Notes under the pieces: model-generated
Seen by the model: only the letters and a program-made list of their open reading frames with translations
Told to the model about the DNA's origin: nothing
Databases searched by the model: none
Position numbers and translations under genes: made by a program
Shown: piece by piece, positions 1 to 9,022 of the stretch
Numbering within the stretch: the stretch's first letter is position 1
Layout: each line of letters opens with the position of its first letter
Assembly: GCA_045863055.1 (NCBI GenBank)
Contig: BTUW01000024.1
Coordinates: 1 to 64,000, forward strand
From: UTCHB3 sp008363265
GTDB lineage: Bacteria; Bacteroidota; Ignavibacteria; Ignavibacteriales; Ignavibacteriaceae
Direction: 5' to 3'
Length of the DNA: 64,000 nucleotides

Positions 1-112
1 AATAAATTAACATTTTAGTTTATAAGTTTCTATTGATTTATTCATTAAAACTGACTTAATACTGTGTGACTCACCACAATTAAATTCTCTTTAAATTATT
101 TTGTTGTTTTTC

Positions 113-147
113 TGTAAGATTATTCCGATATTTGCAGAAATCTTACA
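113..147 (+). promoter_or_regulatory. Inverted repeat upstream of the RloA-like gene
   Basis: A perfect 9-bp inverted repeat (TGTAAGATT at 113-121, AATCTTACA at 139-147) with a 17-nt spacer ends 15 bases before the ATPase start at 163. It could be an operator or an RNA hairpin in the leader that controls the two defence genes. No T-run follows, so a simple terminator is unlikely. The sequence shows only the symmetry; the regulatory role is inferred. Confidence 0.45.
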
Positions 148-162
148 TAATTATGGATAATT

Positions 163-1461
163 ATGCTTGTTGAGTTCACAATAAAGAACTTTAAGTCTTT
201 CCGCGATGAGACGGTATTCAGTCTTGCCGCTGCTGGCTACGATAAAGAAATCCGCGAAAAGGAGAATGTGGTAGCTTCGCCAAAATTCGACCTGCGGGTG
301 CTAAGATCTGCCATCGTGTATGGCGGGAATGCTTCAGGTAAGAGCAAGTTTTTCGAGGCTTTCGAATTTATGCAGGAACTTGTTCTTCGATCAGTTGAAA
401 TGTCCTGGCTCCCCGGTGCGCTTGAGAACCTGTACTTCAATCTTGATACCGGCTCAAAGTCTTTACCGACAGAATTCGAGGTAGTATTTCTCCACAAAGA
501 AAAGTTGTTTCGATATGGGTTTGCCCTTCTCGACGGAAAGGTGGAAAGCGAGTCATTATACATCCGTCTCCATAAAAAAGAGATGCCGGTCTTCACTCGA
601 AATGGAAACAGCTACACCACCCACCGTTCATATTTCAAGCAGGGAAAATTTGTTATCTCCCGCAATCTGGTCAGAGAAAACGCGCTGTGTTTGACGGTCG
701 CTGCAATGTATAATGACGAAATCGCGATGGAGACTGTGGAATGGTTCCGAAATGTTTTTTCATTCTCTGGTGTTAATCTCGAGAATCCAATGAATCTTAC
801 CATCAATATGCTCCATGATCCATTAAAGAAGGAGAAAATTCTCGCATTGTTATCAGCCGCTGATCTTGGGATCGAAGATATAATATTAATCAGAACGGGT
901 GTGAACGGTCAGAAAGATCTGGTTGCCGAAGAACTTCACAGATATGCTCCATCTTATGCTGATCTCTCTCTTGATATAAAAACAGTTCACAGACGACATT
1001 CACCTGAGGGTACATCGGGATTAACAGTAAATTTTTCAATGGACTCGGATGAATCAGCGGGTACCCGGAAATTCTTTGCTATGGTAGGGCCAATTCTGAC
1101 CGCATTGGAGAAAGGATTACCTGTGGTTGTGGATGAGTTGGATGCCGGCCTCCATCCAAAACTTGTGTACAGGCTGGTTGAACTTTTCAACTCACCGGAG
1201 TCAAATCCCAATAATGCACAATTGATCTTCAACTCACAAACGACTCATTTGTTGAGCACCGACCTCTTCAGGCGTGATCAGATATGGTTTGTCGAGAAAG
1301 GGATGCACGGAGTTTCAAAACTCTTTTCACTTATCGAGATCAAGGTCAGAAAGACAGATAAATTTGAGGAGAACTACCTCAACGGCAGATATGGCGGGAT
1401 ACCATATCTTGAAGAGTTTGAAATTCTTAAGATGAATCCACAATCGGAGCGAATTCACTAA
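163..1461 (+). CDS. RloA-like AAA ATPase (AbiL/OLD-type defence ATPase)
   Basis: A 432-aa ATPase of the AAA_15/AAA_21 SMC-like group. It starts with the usual LVEFTIKNFKSF strand, has a Walker A motif GGNASGKS at residues 54-61, a late SAGTRKF signature-like motif around 300, and a Walker B VVVDELDAGLHP around 325. That order matches RloA/AbiLi proteins, which pair with a TOPRIM-like RloB/AbiLii protein in abortive-infection systems. The next gene follows after only two bases and is RloB-like, so the two probably act as one complex in which the ATPase senses infection and gates a nuclease. ATG 163 is chosen because it begins the conserved N-terminus; its ribosome site is weak. Exact defence subtype is uncertain. 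Confidence 0.85.
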   Translation: MLVEFTIKNFKSFRDETVFSLAAAGYDKEIREKENVVASPKFDLRVLRSAIVYGGNASGKSKFFEAFEFMQELVLRSVEMSWLPGALENLYFNLDTGSKSLPTEFEVVFLHKEKLFRYGFALLDGKVESESLYIRLHKKEMPVFTRNGNSYTTHRSYFKQGKFVISRNLVRENALCLTVAAMYNDEIAMETVEWFRNVFSFSGVNLENPMNLTINMLHDPLKKEKILALLSAADLGIEDIILIRTGVNGQKDLVAEELHRYAPSYADLSLDIKTVHRRHSPEGTSGLTVNFSMDSDESAGTRKFFAMVGPILTALEKGLPVVVDELDAGLHPKLVYRLVELFNSPESNPNNAQLIFNSQTTHLLSTDLFRRDQIWFVEKGMHGVSKLFSLIEIKVRKTDKFEENYLNGRYGGIPYLEEFEILKMNPQSERIH

Positions 1462-1463
1462 TT

Positions 1464-2132
1464 ATGAAGCGGGGAAAGATTGTAAAAGGAACCAGTGCGT
1501 GGGGACATACCCGACGGATGAACATCAGACCGGAACGGGATACCTTCCTGATATTGACCAATGGTAAGAACACTGAACCCAGTTATTTCTCGAAATTCAG
1601 ATTGTCAAACATTACGCTTAAATGGCGTTCCCTCGATCCGCTGAGATTGGTTAAGCATGCAGTTGCTATGGACGCACTAAATAAATTTGATCATTTATGG
1701 GTGGTGTTTGACAAGGACGAATTTACTGATGAAAATTTCAACGAAGCCATAAACATGGCCCGGAAGTCGGGAATAAAAGTGGCATATTCCAATCAGGCAT
1801 TTGAATATTGGTTACTGCTTCACTTTGAGGCACTTAATGGAGAAAGAATGGATCGAAGACACTATGGAGTAAAAATCAATAACCTCCTGAGTAAGTATAA
1901 CCTCGAGTACCCTTTCGACTCATCAAAGCTGATCAGTAACAACTTTTTTGATGTATTAATTTCCAGTGAGCCGGTAACCGGACGAAAAAGAGTGGACCTC
2001 GCAATCGAGAGAGCTGGGAAGATATACGACCGGTTGGATCACCATAGTCCGGCGAAGGAAGAATCATCGACTACAGTTCACCTTTTGTTTCAAGAGTTGC
2101 TTGTATACTTTAATGCTGATATTGTATTCTAA
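1464..2132 (+). CDS. RloB-like TOPRIM-family protein
   Basis: A 222-aa protein of the RloB family. It shows the N-terminal RloB pattern FLILTNGKNTEPSYF (the family usually has an EGxxTEPxYF glutamate/TEP segment), then HLWVVFDKDEF, the acidic strand expected of a TOPRIM-like fold, and AFEYWLLLHF further on, also characteristic of RloB. In related abortive-infection pairs this subunit is the presumed nuclease effector. It starts two bases after the RloA stop, so the pair is surely co-transcribed. The first conserved acidic position reads TNGK instead of the common EGxK, which may weaken or alter catalysis. Confidence 0.82.
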   Translation: MKRGKIVKGTSAWGHTRRMNIRPERDTFLILTNGKNTEPSYFSKFRLSNITLKWRSLDPLRLVKHAVAMDALNKFDHLWVVFDKDEFTDENFNEAINMARKSGIKVAYSNQAFEYWLLLHFEALNGERMDRRHYGVKINNLLSKYNLEYPFDSSKLISNNFFDVLISSEPVTGRKRVDLAIERAGKIYDRLDHHSPAKEESSTTVHLLFQELLVYFNADIVF

Positions 2133-2237
2133 ATCCATAGTGATACGGCAAGATGTTAAAGAGAATTTACCATAATTCCCTATTTTTACCTCTCGCAACA
2201 ACAATTTTACAAATCTTTCACCCCGGAGTGAGAAATT

Positions 2238-2981
2238 ATGAACACAAAAATGCGTTTTCTTGTATGGGATCTTCCCGTGAGACTTTTCCATTGGTTGCTG
2301 GTTGCCGGACTTTTCGGCGCGGTGATTATCGTGTACGGCTTCGGCGATCATAGTCCGCAGTTTCCGTATCACGCGCTGTTCGGACTGACGATCGTGCTGA
2401 TGGTGGTTCTCAGGATCATATGGGGAATTGCAGGCACAAGATACGCGAAGTTCTCATCTTTTCTCTACGGACCGGGAAAGGTGATCGGCTATTTTAAGGA
2501 TGTCTTTACCAACGGCAGCACTTCCTATACGGGACACAACCCCGGTTCGTCGTGGGCTATATATATTATGTTGATCTGCATCCTGATGCTCGGTATAACC
2601 GGATTCAGAATGGGTCAGGGCGCGAAAGGTGTAAAGGATTTCCATGAGTTCTTCGCCAATCTCCTTATGATCACTGTGATCGCTCACATAATCGGCGTGA
2701 TAGTTCACATGATCCGTAAAAAGGAAAATATCACCGCGAGCATGATCCACGGCAAGAAGGAAGTGGAGGAAAAAGATTCGATCCCGTCCGCGAAACCGGT
2801 GATCGCGATCCTCTTTGTTCTCATCACTCTTGCATGGGGATACGGCGTTTTCTCAAATTATAATGCCGCAACAGGTGTTGCAAAACTGCCTTTGATCGGC
2901 ACCTCCCTCCAGATCGGAGAAGATGAAAAGGAAGAAAAGGAAAGCGACAAGGAAGAACGGGAAGAACACGACCGTGATTAG
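2238..2981 (+). CDS. Cytochrome b561 / Ni-Fe-hydrogenase-type di-haem cytochrome b
   Basis: A 247-aa membrane protein of the bacterial cytochrome b561/hydrogenase b-type family. It opens with VWDLPVRLFHWLLV, the hallmark first helix with a haem-ligand His, followed by a His-containing second helix (YHALFGLTIVL), a third helix with IYIMLICILMLGITG and a fourth with VIAHIIGVIVHMI. Such proteins pass electrons between quinone and a periplasmic cytochrome or enzyme. No obvious redox partner lies next to it, so the partner may be a soluble cytochrome encoded elsewhere. The last 25 residues form a highly charged Glu/Lys/Asp tail after a fifth hydrophobic segment near residue 200, which is unusual for the family. 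A hairpin terminator follows at 3027. Confidence 0.85.
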   Translation: MNTKMRFLVWDLPVRLFHWLLVAGLFGAVIIVYGFGDHSPQFPYHALFGLTIVLMVVLRIIWGIAGTRYAKFSSFLYGPGKVIGYFKDVFTNGSTSYTGHNPGSSWAIYIMLICILMLGITGFRMGQGAKGVKDFHEFFANLLMITVIAHIIGVIVHMIRKKENITASMIHGKKEVEEKDSIPSAKPVIAILFVLITLAWGYGVFSNYNAATGVAKLPLIGTSLQIGEDEKEEKESDKEEREEHDRD

Positions 2982-3026
2982 TGGTTAGTGGTGAGTCCGC
3001 CGCGGCGGATTAATGGTTAATTTTGG

Positions 3027-3072
3027 GCCCGCAGGATGTTGTGCCGCATGACATTGCTATTGCGGGCTTTTT
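3027..3072 (+). terminator. Rho-independent terminator after the cytochrome b gene
   Basis: GCCCGCA (3027-3033) pairs with TGCGGGC (3061-3067), followed by five T residues (3068-3072). The loop is long (27 nt) and may fold internally. Its position about 45 bases past the cytochrome stop supports a terminator role. Confidence 0.65.
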
Positions 3073-3449
3073 GATTCATCATGTTCAAAGCCGGGCTAAC
3101 CCTTGAGGCCTGCCCCTTGGGGGGCGATCGGATAGCACCCCTACAGGGAGCATCTCAAACCGGAAACTCCGACCTACCGACATTCCGTCCCTACAGGACG
3201 GTTCTCCACGCTTACGCACGGCGCTACCATATGTCACCCACCTGGGCGGGTTCTGTTTTTGTTTGGTTCCGCATTTTTCACCGCGCTTACGCACGGTGCT
3301 ACCATATATCGCCCGCCAAAGCGGGCTTCAGCCTTCAACCCTCAGCCATCATCCTTTAGCCATCCCTCCACACTCAAATTATTAATTTTCCCAAATTTTT
3401 CGTTATTTAGAGGTTCCATTAATAGATTTTCTTAAAGGAGTTAGAAGAG
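3073..3449. repeat. Repeat-rich intergenic region with two copies of a palindromic element
   Basis: Most of the 468-bp gap between the cytochrome gene and the DUF1015 gene is non-coding repeat DNA. A 27-bp unit beginning CGCTTACGCACGG occurs at 3209-3235 and 3284-3310, identical at 25 positions. The second copy runs into a small GCCCGC/GCGGGC hairpin (about 3311-3326) and the first into a related, less perfect GGGCGGG segment. Short self-complementary CCCTACAGG/CCTGTAGGG-type pieces lie at about 3139-3200. This looks like a dispersed intergenic palindromic element of the REP kind. I see no convincing gene here; the last 30 bases carry the ribosome site (AAGGAG) of the next gene. Confidence 0.6.
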
Positions 3450-4712
3450 ATGGCGGTCATAAGACCATTCAGGGCGCTCAGACCGGCTTTAGAAGTAGCC
3501 GAACAGGTCGCGAGCGTGCCTTACGATGTAGTTAATACTGACGAAGCAAGGGAACTTGCCGGGGGTAATCCACTCAGTTTCCTGCGAATTACCCGCTCAG
3601 AGATCGAATTTCCGAACACTCAAGATCCCTACGCTACCGAAATATACACCAGCGCAAAGGAAAACCTTGAAAAGATAAGAAGTGCTGCCCCCCTCATCGA
3701 GGAGGAGGACGCCTCATTCTACCTCTACCGTCTTACGATGGACGGCAGAAGTCAGACCGGTATAGCAGCCACCTTCTCGGTCGATGATTACGACAACGAT
3801 ATCATCCTCAAACACGAGAAGACCAGAAAAGTTAAAGAAGACGACAGAACGAATCACATTATTACCACCGGCGCACAGACGGGCGTGGTCTTTCTCACCT
3901 ACAAAGGTGTGACGGGCATTAACGCGCTTGTTCATGCTGTGATCAAATCAACCGAACCTCTCTACGATTTCACTACCCCCGACGGCATCAGACACGAAGT
4001 GTGGCAGGTTCCGCTCGATAACAACGGTACGATCATCGAAGAGATCCGCAAGGTGAAGAACCTCTACATTGCCGATGGTCACCACAGGGCGGCATCCGCC
4101 TCAAGGGCCCGCGCGGTGGCGAAAGAGAACAACCCGGCTCACAGGGGCTCGGAAGACTACAACTTCTTCATCGCGGTGCTTTTCCCCGCTGAAGAGCTGA
4201 AGATCCTCCCCTACAACCGTGTGGTCATCGACCTGAACGGCAACACCACTTCACAATTCTTCGACAAAGTTAAAGAGCATTTCGAAGTGTCGGAGAACGG
4301 CATCCCCTCACCCGCCGCGAAAGGCGAGTTCTCGATGTACATCGAAGGAAAGTGGTACGGCCTGAAACTTAAACCGGAACACTACGAGAACGGCGAACTT
4401 AAAGGTGCCGAGACCGTGGGCGACACACTCGATGTTTCGATACTTCAGAACTGGCTCCTCGAACCCGTACTCGGCGTTGACGATCCCCGCACAAGCAAGA
4501 GGATCGACTTCATTGGCGGTATTCGCGGAACAGGCGAACTTGAAAAGCTCGTGAACTCGGGCAAATGGGGCGTGGCCTTCTCACTCTACCCGGTAACTGT
4601 TGAAGATCTGATGAAGATCTCCGACGCGGGCGAAGTGATGCCTCCAAAATCAACCTGGTTCGAACCAAAATTAAGAGACGGACTTCTTACTCATCTCATC
4701 GAGATCGAGTAA
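3450..4712 (+). CDS. DUF1015 family protein
   Basis: A 420-aa protein with the full DUF1015 pattern: start MAVIRPFRALRP, early VPYDVVNTDEAR, HEKTRKVKEDDR in the middle and IADGHHRAASASRAR near residue 210. The family is widespread, cytoplasmic and often sits beside serC/serA, as here, where serC begins 32 bases downstream. The DGHHR motif resembles a nucleotide or metal-binding loop, but the biochemical role is not established. The neighbourhood suggests a link to serine metabolism; that is inference. Ribosome site AAAGGAG precedes the ATG. Confidence 0.9.
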   Translation: MAVIRPFRALRPALEVAEQVASVPYDVVNTDEARELAGGNPLSFLRITRSEIEFPNTQDPYATEIYTSAKENLEKIRSAAPLIEEEDASFYLYRLTMDGRSQTGIAATFSVDDYDNDIILKHEKTRKVKEDDRTNHIITTGAQTGVVFLTYKGVTGINALVHAVIKSTEPLYDFTTPDGIRHEVWQVPLDNNGTIIEEIRKVKNLYIADGHHRAASASRARAVAKENNPAHRGSEDYNFFIAVLFPAEELKILPYNRVVIDLNGNTTSQFFDKVKEHFEVSENGIPSPAAKGEFSMYIEGKWYGLKLKPEHYENGELKGAETVGDTLDVSILQNWLLEPVLGVDDPRTSKRIDFIGGIRGTGELEKLVNSGKWGVAFSLYPVTVEDLMKISDAGEVMPPKSTWFEPKLRDGLLTHLIEIE

Positions 4713-4743
4713 GGATCGGAAACAAATAAAAAGGAATACGGAG

Positions 4744-5832
4744 ATGGAAAAAAGAATATATAACTTCAGCGCGGGTCCGGCAATTCTTCCGGAAGCGGTT
4801 TTAAAGAAAGCTCAGGAAGACCTCTTCATGCTCCCCGGAGTCGGAATGTCGATCCTCGAGATCAGCCACAGATCGAAAACATTCGACGCGATCCTTCAGT
4901 CGGCCAAGGCTGGTCTGAAGCAGCTCCTCGATATCCCTGATAACTACGACATCCTCTTCCTTCAGGGTGGCGCGAGCCTCCAGTTCTCGATGGTGCCGCT
5001 CAACCTGATGCCTCCTGCCAATAAAGCTGACTACATCGTTACCGGTGCATGGTCGAAAAAAGCGGTAAAGGAAGCCAAGAGAGTCGGTACACCCAATGTT
5101 ATCTACACTGCCGAAGCCACAAATTTCGACCGCGTGCCCACACAGACCGAGCTGACCTTTGATCCCGAAGCTGCCTATGTTCACTACACTTCGAACAACA
5201 CGATCTTCGGTACACAGTTTGATTATGTTCCTGAAACAGGCAACATCCCATTGATCTGCGACATGTCATCCGACATTCTCTACAAGAAGATTGATGTAAG
5301 CAAGTTTGCGATGATCTATGCCGGCGCGCAGAAGAACATCGGACCTTCAGGCGTTACCCTCGTGATCATCCGGAAGGACATGCTCGAGAGATGCCCTGAT
5401 TCGCTCCACACGATGCTGAACTACAAGACCCACACCGAGAACGACTCGATGTACAACACCCCGAACACCTTCGGCATCTACATCATCGATCTCGTGGCGA
5501 AGTATCTCCTCGAGAACGGCGGTCTTGACGCGATGTATGCGACCAATAAGAAAAAAGCCGACACCCTTTACAACTGCCTCGACAACAGCAACGGCTTCTT
5601 CAAAGCCCACGCCCTCCCCGGCAGCAGGTCGCTGATGAATGTTACATTCAACCTGCCGACCCCCGAGCTCGAGAAACAGTTGATCAGCGAAGCAACCGCG
5701 GCCGGTTTCGATGGTCTGAAAGGTCACCGTTCAGTCGGCGGTCTCAGGGCTTCGATCTACAACGCGTTCCCCCTCAAGGGCGTTGAAGACCTCGTTGCCT
5801 TCATGGAAGAATTCAGGAAAAAGAACTCTTAA
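4744..5832 (+). CDS. serC: Phosphoserine aminotransferase
   Basis: A 362-aa class V PLP aminotransferase that converts 3-phosphohydroxypyruvate and glutamate to O-phosphoserine and 2-oxoglutarate in serine biosynthesis. It begins with the diagnostic IYNFSAGPAILPEAVL, has the GGASLQFSMVP phosphate-binding stretch near residue 75, the YAGAQKNIGPSGV segment near 196 (K is the Schiff-base lysine) and ends with GHRSVGGLRASIYNAFP, all standard for SerC. Length is normal (about 360 aa). It lies directly behind the DUF1015 gene and before a hairpin, so the two probably form an operon. Confidence 0.97.
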   Translation: MEKRIYNFSAGPAILPEAVLKKAQEDLFMLPGVGMSILEISHRSKTFDAILQSAKAGLKQLLDIPDNYDILFLQGGASLQFSMVPLNLMPPANKADYIVTGAWSKKAVKEAKRVGTPNVIYTAEATNFDRVPTQTELTFDPEAAYVHYTSNNTIFGTQFDYVPETGNIPLICDMSSDILYKKIDVSKFAMIYAGAQKNIGPSGVTLVIIRKDMLERCPDSLHTMLNYKTHTENDSMYNTPNTFGIYIIDLVAKYLLENGGLDAMYATNKKKADTLYNCLDNSNGFFKAHALPGSRSLMNVTFNLPTPELEKQLISEATAAGFDGLKGHRSVGGLRASIYNAFPLKGVEDLVAFMEEFRKKNS

Positions 5833-5856
5833 TTCTTTATTCAATTGAACTTACGG

Positions 5857-5897
5857 ACGGAATGAGAGAAACCTTTTGCTTCTCCATTCCGTTCTTT
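5857..5897 (+). terminator. Terminator-like hairpin after serC
   Basis: ACGGAATGAGAGAA (5857-5870) pairs with TTCTCCATTCCGT (5880-5892) with one bulged base, followed by the T-rich stretch TCTTT. It lies 25 bases past the serC stop and ends about 25 bases before the next start, so it may separate serC from the lipoprotein gene. Confidence 0.6.
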
Positions 5898-5919
5898 ATG
5901 TAAAAAAGGAACCTAAAGG

Positions 5920-6351
5920 ATGAAAAAACCTCAATCTTTTCTATTGGTTACCCTCGCACTTCTTTTTCTCGCCGGTTGCGGAAGTGAAGAGCGCAAATTT
6001 GAGTTCACAAAAACCGAAGTGTTTCCGATGCTTATCGACAGCGCGTCAGGTCAGTGGGAGATAAACATCCCCGTGATCGTGAAAGGCTACTCGGAGAACC
6101 GCGACGGTGAAAGTTATGTACGAAAAGTGATGTTCTCGGTCGATCTCGTCACCCCAAGTGGTGAAAACGTGCCGAATGTCTTTGAAGAACTCGACGCGGC
6201 CACAGAAGATGAGAGCAAACCCGACACCAGAATGGATGTGCAGATCAACCTGATGAACGCCGAAGCGGGCGAATACACCGCGAAGATCACCGTTACCGAC
6301 CAGTTCAACAACAAGAAAATTACAAAAGACCAGAAATTTAAAGTAAAGTAA
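5920..6351 (+). CDS. Small lipoprotein of unknown function
   Basis: A 143-aa protein with a lipoprotein signal: a short basic start MKKPQS, a hydrophobic core, and lipobox LAGC ending at residue 20. The mature part looks like a single beta-sandwich domain with strands such as EINIPVIVKGY, KVMFSVDLVTPSG and GEYTAKITVTDQF, resembling an Ig-like or macroglobulin-type fold. I do not recognise a family. It sits 12 bases upstream of alaS, probably by operon drift rather than shared function. Confidence 0.75.
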   Translation: MKKPQSFLLVTLALLFLAGCGSEERKFEFTKTEVFPMLIDSASGQWEINIPVIVKGYSENRDGESYVRKVMFSVDLVTPSGENVPNVFEELDAATEDESKPDTRMDVQINLMNAEAGEYTAKITVTDQFNNKKITKDQKFKVK

Positions 6352-6363
6352 AAACGAAAGACC

Positions 6364-8955
6364 ATGACTTCTCAACAGATCAGACAGCAATTCCTCGACT
6401 TTTTTGCTTCCAAAGGGCACCGCGTGGTTCCCGGCTCACCCGTTGTCCCTTATGACGACCCGACACTTCTCTTCGCCAACGCCGGCATGAACCAGTTCAA
6501 GGATGTTTTCCTTGGCACGGGCAAACGGGAGTACACCCGGGCGGCGGACACTCAGAAGTGTATCCGTGTTTCAGGCAAGCACAACGACCTCGAGGAAGTG
6601 GGGCACGACACATACCACCACACCCTGTTCGAAATGCTGGGTAACTGGTCATTCGGCGACTACTATAAAAAGGAAGCGATCGCCTGGGCCTGGGAACTGC
6701 TGACGGAAGTGTACAAACTCCCGAAGGAGAGGCTTTTCGCCACCGTTTACCGTACAGATGATGAAGCCCTTGAGCTCTGGAAGACTGTAACCGACATTAA
6801 ACACTCGCACATCCTGAAGTTCGACGAGAAAGACAACTTCTGGGAGATGGGCGAAACGGGTCCATGCGGCCCCTGCTCCGAAATTCACATCAACCTGAGC
6901 GATGACTACGACGACCCCTCACTCGTTAACGCGGGTTCACCCCTCTGCATCGAGATATGGAACCTCGTATTCATCCAGTTCAACCGTGACGCGAACGGCG
7001 ACCTCCATGAGCTCCCCGCGAAGCATGTCGATACAGGGATGGGATTCGAGCGCCTCGTTGCAGTGATCCAGGGCAAGTCATCCAACTATGATTCAGATGT
7101 TTTCCAGCCGATAATCAAAGAGATCGAGAAAATCTCGGGCGCAAGCTACTCCAGCAGCCACGATATCGTTCCGATCAGGGTTATCGCCGACCATATCAGA
7201 ACCCTGGCTTTTGCCATCGCTGACGGCGCTGTCCCCAGCAACGAAGGCCGCGGTTATGTTCTCAGAAGGATCCTCAGAAGGGCTGCCCGCTACGGAAGAA
7301 AGATCAACCTGAACAATCCGTTCCTCTATAAACTCGTTGACACGCTCGCCGAGCAGATGGGGCACCAGTTCCCTGAGATCATCGAGAACAAGGAGTTCGT
7401 TAAGAAGATCATCAGAAGCGAGGAAGAAAGTTTCAACAAGACCCTCGACCGTGGTATCCACCACTTCGAGGAGATCACCGCCCACCTGAAGAAGGAAAGG
7501 AAGACGGAGATCCCCGGTGCCGACGCGTTCAAACTTTACGACACTTACGGTTTCCCCGTAGATCTCACCCGCGTTATGGCGACCGAGCACGGCTACACCG
7601 TTGATGAAGCTGGATTCGATTCCCACATGAAGGAACAGCGCGCCCGCGCACGTGAAGCCACAAAGAGCAAGATCGGCACGGTAAACATTATCGCAGGCGG
7701 GCTTGATCATTTTGAAACGATCAGCGAGGAGCCCACACAGTTCCTCGGCTATGAGTCGTTAACCGGACAGGCAACCGTTACCGGCTTGAAAAAAGAAGGT
7801 GACAACGAGCTGATCATCCTCGATAAAACCCCGTTCTATGTGGAAGCAGGCGGTCAGATCGACGATACCGGTGTGATCCGTATTGGCGAGAACAAACTCG
7901 TGGTCGACGATGTACTTAAGAATGAAGGCAAAGTGATCCATGTGGTCGATAACGCCGCCGGCGTGCTGATCGACACAGGCATGGAAGTGCTTGCCGAGGT
8001 TGACCGCGCCCGCCGCTGGGATATCATGCGCAACCACTCTGCCACACACTTCATGCATGCCGCGCTCAGAAATGTTCTCGGTACACATGTGCAGCAGGCG
8101 GGTTCGTATGTGGGACCCGACAGACTCCGTTTCGACTTCTCACACTTCGGAAAAGTTACCAAGGAAGAGCTCACAGACATTGAGACCATCGTAAACGAGC
8201 AGTTAAGAGAGAACATCCCCCTTACCCACCACCGCAACATGCCGATCGAAAAGGCAAAGCAGATGGGCGCGCTTATGTTCTTTGGCGACAAGTACGGTGA
8301 CCTCGTTAATGTGGTGCAGTTCGGCGACAGATCGGTTGAGTTCTGCGGCGGTACGCATGTTCACAATTCATCAGAGATCGGCCTGTTCAAGGTGATCTCC
8401 GAGTCATCGATCTCCAGCGGTGTCCGCAGGATCGAAGCCGTTACCGGCGCCGGAGTTGAGCGTTTCATCAACCAGCAGTTCGATAAGATCCACGAAGCGA
8501 ACGACACGATCGAAAAACTCCTCGATGACAAGAAGAAACTTGAGAAAGAGATCGCTGCCTTCAAACTCCAGATGAAGAAACAGCAGCTCGCCAAGGTTAT
8601 CGCCCAGGGCGAGAGCTTCGAGGGGATCAACCTTTACTACTCGAAGATCGAAGCCGAGAGCAACGACGAACTGAAACAGCTCGGCGACGACCTCCGCGAC
8701 CACATGAAGAGCGGCGTTGGACTTCTCCTCTCCGTTTTTGATGAGAAGGTCGGACTCGTCTGCGTCGTAACCGACGACCTGATCAAAGGCAAGAACCTTT
8801 CGGCAGGCAAGATCGTAGGTGATGTGGCACGGATCGTGGGTGGCGGCGGCGGTGGAAGACCGCAGTCGGCAACCGCGGGCGGCAAGGACATCACAAAAGT
8901 TGACGAAGCCCTCCGTGAGTTCAAAGCGATCACCGGAAAGTATCTCTCGAACTAA
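6364..8955 (+). CDS. alaS: Alanyl-tRNA synthetase
   Basis: An 863-aa class II aminoacyl-tRNA synthetase that charges tRNA-Ala. It starts with QQIRQQFLDFFASKGH and LFANAGMNQFKDVFLG (motif 1 region). The editing domain has the zinc-site elements HSATHFMH near residue 561 and CGGTHVHNS near 662. The C-terminal domain ends with the glycine-rich VGGGGGGRP and TAGGKD. Length fits the family (about 870 aa). A 10-bp perfect hairpin follows the stop at 8976-9004. Confidence 0.98.
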   Translation: MTSQQIRQQFLDFFASKGHRVVPGSPVVPYDDPTLLFANAGMNQFKDVFLGTGKREYTRAADTQKCIRVSGKHNDLEEVGHDTYHHTLFEMLGNWSFGDYYKKEAIAWAWELLTEVYKLPKERLFATVYRTDDEALELWKTVTDIKHSHILKFDEKDNFWEMGETGPCGPCSEIHINLSDDYDDPSLVNAGSPLCIEIWNLVFIQFNRDANGDLHELPAKHVDTGMGFERLVAVIQGKSSNYDSDVFQPIIKEIEKISGASYSSSHDIVPIRVIADHIRTLAFAIADGAVPSNEGRGYVLRRILRRAARYGRKINLNNPFLYKLVDTLAEQMGHQFPEIIENKEFVKKIIRSEEESFNKTLDRGIHHFEEITAHLKKERKTEIPGADAFKLYDTYGFPVDLTRVMATEHGYTVDEAGFDSHMKEQRARAREATKSKIGTVNIIAGGLDHFETISEEPTQFLGYESLTGQATVTGLKKEGDNELIILDKTPFYVEAGGQIDDTGVIRIGENKLVVDDVLKNEGKVIHVVDNAAGVLIDTGMEVLAEVDRARRWDIMRNHSATHFMHAALRNVLGTHVQQAGSYVGPDRLRFDFSHFGKVTKEELTDIETIVNEQLRENIPLTHHRNMPIEKAKQMGALMFFGDKYGDLVNVVQFGDRSVEFCGGTHVHNSSEIGLFKVISESSISSGVRRIEAVTGAGVERFINQQFDKIHEANDTIEKLLDDKKKLEKEIAAFKLQMKKQQLAKVIAQGESFEGINLYYSKIEAESNDELKQLGDDLRDHMKSGVGLLLSVFDEKVGLVCVVTDDLIKGKNLSAGKIVGDVARIVGGGGGGRPQSATAGGKDITKVDEALREFKAITGKYLSN

Positions 8956-8975
8956 CAGCCCCCTTTAAAATGCGA

Positions 8976-9004
8976 CCGGCAGGTCTCCCCTGAGGACCTG
9001 CCGG
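8976..9004. terminator. Symmetrical hairpin between convergent alaS and the T9SS gene
   Basis: A perfect 10-bp stem (CCGGCAGGTC at 8976-8985, GACCTGCCGG at 8995-9004) with a 9-nt loop sits between the alaS stop and the end of a minus-strand gene. No clear T-run is present on either side, so it is best read as a bidirectional terminator or transcript-end stabiliser. Confidence 0.6.
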
Positions 9005-9022
9005 AGCAATCCAAAACACCCC

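Noticed and set aside
3081..3359. A 92-aa open frame in the repeat region
   Set aside because: It is made of the palindromic repeat units and has no ribosome site or protein-like pattern.
7093..7710. A 205-aa antisense frame inside alaS, with others of this kind in alaS and serC
   Set aside because: These are shadows of the codon pattern of a highly biased housekeeping gene; no family features or ribosome sites.
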